From positions 62,001-126,000 of the forward strand of contig NZ_VWWL01000006.1 of assembly GCF_011752995.1 (NCBI RefSeq): DNA of 64,000 nt. Direction: 5' to 3'. The position numbers were made by a program, and so were the translations under genes. The notes under the pieces were generated by a model, which made no database searches, was not told the origin of the DNA, and was given only the letters and a program-made list of their open reading frames with translations. Each line of letters opens with the position of its first letter. The first letter of the stretch is position 1. This document shows positions 62,824-64,000 of this stretch, piece after piece. This stretch comes from Burkholderia sp. Ax-1724 (GTDB taxonomy: Bacteria; Pseudomonadota; Gammaproteobacteria; Burkholderiales; Burkholderiaceae).

Positions 62824-63870
62824 TCAGTCCTTCAGGCTCGCAAGCCGGTAAAGCAGATACGCGCCGACCAGCTGCAACGCGAACGCGAGATAGACGAGCT
62901 GCCGTCCGAACGGGTCGAACCACATCGACGCGAAATACTTCGGATTGGACATGATCAGGAAACCGCCGATGCCGATCGGCAGCATCGCGAGCACCCACGA
63001 GGACAGCCGCGTTTCCGAGGACATCGCGACGAGTTCGCGCTCGGCCTGTTCGAGATCGCGCATGAACGAGGACATGCGATCGAGCATCACGTCGGCACGG
63101 CCGCCGTACTTGACCGACAGACGCAGCACCGCGCCGACCAGTTCGAGTTCGCGCACGCCGTAGATCACCGCGACCTGCGAGAGCGCGCGATCGATCTCGA
63201 TGCCGGTACGCAGCATCCGCGAGACATAGTCGAGACATTCGCGCATCGGCGCCTCGGTGTTTTGCAGCGCGGCCTGGAATGCGGCGGGCACGCTGTTGCC
63301 GAGCGTGATGAGCCGCACGATGCCGTCGAGAAAGAGCGGCAGCTGCCGCACGATCAGCTGGCGACGCTTGTTCGCGCGCATCGACAGCAGGAAATAGAAG
63401 AACATCGCGCACACGACGAGCGCGGCGCACACCGCGAGCAGGCCGCCGACGATGGCCGCCCACCCGCACAGCAGCAGCACGAGCACGCAGCAGATCGCGA
63501 GCGGCACTTTGGCGTCGGCGAGGCCCGCGCGCGTGAGCGCGTATTGCACGACGAAACGCACGCGCGCGCGCTGATACTGCCAGTGCGCCCGCCAGTCCGC
63601 GTTGGCGGGCGGCGCCTGCGGCGCGATCAGCGTCGCCTGGGTACGCGCGGCCGCCGTACGCGCTGCCGCCTGCGCGCCACTGCCGCCGGCGGCGCCTCCC
63701 ATACCACCCGCCGACGCGCCGGCCGGCATCGCCGCCGACGCCATGCGGCTGTCGATATAACGTTCGACGCTCACCTGGCCTTTGCGTTGCGTGCCGCGCT
63801 GCCACAGCAGCAACGCCAGCGCCGCGCAGACGAGCGCGAGCGCCACGAAGACCAGTACCGCGCTAGACAT
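62824..63870 (-). CDS. tadB: TadB, inner-membrane platform protein
   Basis: This 348-residue protein begins with a single helix (SSAVLVFVALALVCAALALLLW) and a low-complexity Ala/Gly-rich linker (about 60-90). The T2SSF domain has QLPLFLDGIVRLITLGNSVPAAFQ and LSVKYGGRADVMLDRMSSFM. Paired helices occur near 150-185 and C-terminal helices near 285-340. The start overlaps the end of the tadA gene by 8 nt. Confidence 0.9.
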   Translation of the reverse strand: MSSAVLVFVALALVCAALALLLWQRGTQRKGQVSVERYIDSRMASAAMPAGASAGGMGGAAGGSGAQAAARTAAARTQATLIAPQAPPANADWRAHWQYQRARVRFVVQYALTRAGLADAKVPLAICCVLVLLLCGWAAIVGGLLAVCAALVVCAMFFYFLLSMRANKRRQLIVRQLPLFLDGIVRLITLGNSVPAAFQAALQNTEAPMRECLDYVSRMLRTGIEIDRALSQVAVIYGVRELELVGAVLRLSVKYGGRADVMLDRMSSFMRDLEQAERELVAMSSETRLSSWVLAMLPIGIGGFLIMSNPKYFASMWFDPFGRQLVYLAFALQLVGAYLLYRLASLKD

Positions 63871-64000
63871 TGAAGCCTCCGCCGAAGCCGCCGCCGTTGC
63901 CGCCGCCTCCGAAGCCACCGCCAAAACCGCCGCCGCCGAAGCCCGCATTGCCGAAGCCCTGCGCCTGCTCGCCGCCGCCGAGCACCTGGCGGAAGCGCGC
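63863..64000 (-). CDS. tadA: TadA/CpaF pilus ATPase, C-terminal end
   Basis: Only the last 45 codons are present; the gene continues beyond the right edge. The fragment starts ARFRQVLGGGEQAQGFG and ends in a Gly/Phe repeat tail (FGGGGFGGGF type). Identification as the TadA/CpaF secretion ATPase rests on its place directly before tadB (8-nt overlap) and the ARFRQVL segment seen near the end of relatives. The Gly-Phe tail is unusual for this family. Confidence 0.6.
   Translation of the reverse strand, partial: ARFRQVLGGGEQAQGFGNAGFGGGGFGGGFGGGGNGGGFGGGFNV

Noticed and set aside
61808..63805. Single 665-codon ORF covering tadC and most of tadB
   Set aside because: Only the last 337 codons are TadC. 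The upstream part is an Arg-rich off-frame translation of tadB, which is itself intact in another frame.

Overview
The window is GC-rich, densely coding bacterial DNA. The gene content (a benABCD-benM locus, glcCDEFG, a second hfq gene, DUF2968 and DUF1571 proteins, a tad pilus cluster, MHS transporters) points to a Burkholderiaceae chromosome or megaplasmid, most likely Paraburkholderia or a close relative. I see no rRNA, tRNA, CRISPR array, phage or insertion sequence. Reading frames are intact throughout. Gene starts below were chosen by ribosome binding site, start-stop overlap and family length. All family assignments were made by eye from the translated sequence.

1-8.6 kb (minus strand) is a sugar or sugar-acid uptake and catabolism island: substrate-binding protein, two permeases, ABC ATPase, SMP-30 lactonase, GntR regulator, clan GH-A-like hydrolase, isopropylmalate/tartrate dehydrogenase-like enzyme and the start of a Gfo/Idh/MocA oxidoreductase. 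Two near-identical 20-bp sites (4201 and 8604) probably bind the GntR protein. 9.0-14.5 kb is benzoate dioxygenase, benABCD plus a Rid-family gene, with divergent benM and a 22-codon ORF just before benA. 14.5-20.8 kb carries an SMR exporter, a glutathione transferase, a MarR regulator, a complete PDH E1 (aceE paralogue), a shortened AceE-like pseudoenzyme and an azoreductase, tied together by three TTGCAATTGCAA-type palindromes. 20.8-26.1 kb is glycolate oxidase glcDEFG with divergent glcC.

26.2-34.8 kb is a TetR gene facing a one-strand cluster of unknown pathway: enoyl-CoA hydratase, MHS transporter, CoA-transferase, AroE-like dehydrogenase, DUF993 protein, sugar isomerase-like TIM barrel and MaoC hydratase. 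I consider it the best candidate for an undescribed catabolic system. 34.9-39.0 kb holds a 3-hydroxybenzoate 4-monooxygenase (mobA) with a MarR regulator, and an MFS acid transporter behind a double LacI-type operator. A structured, terminator-ended segment (39.1-39.25 kb) may be a small RNA. 39.4-50.4 kb is a full fatty-acid beta-oxidation set (TetR, FadE, FabG4-type dehydrogenase, MaoC/HtdX-type hydratase, thiolase, acyl-CoA synthetase, DUF1571 protein).

50.6-52.7 kb encodes a VAO-family flavoprotein of the 4-cresol/eugenol hydroxylase type and a small Tat-exported protein. 52.8-54.5 kb is an ECF sigma/anti-sigma pair with a 50-residue secreted peptide. 54.9-56.0 kb has a divergent Hfq paralogue and two small proteins. 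56.3-64 kb (minus strand) is the 3' part of a Tad/Flp pilus locus (tadA end, tadB, tadC, tadD, DUF3613 protein, TadG-like) followed by a sigma-54 activator and a DUF2968 protein. The overall picture is a soil or plant-associated metabolic generalist using aromatics, sugars, glycolate and fatty acids, with surface-attachment functions.
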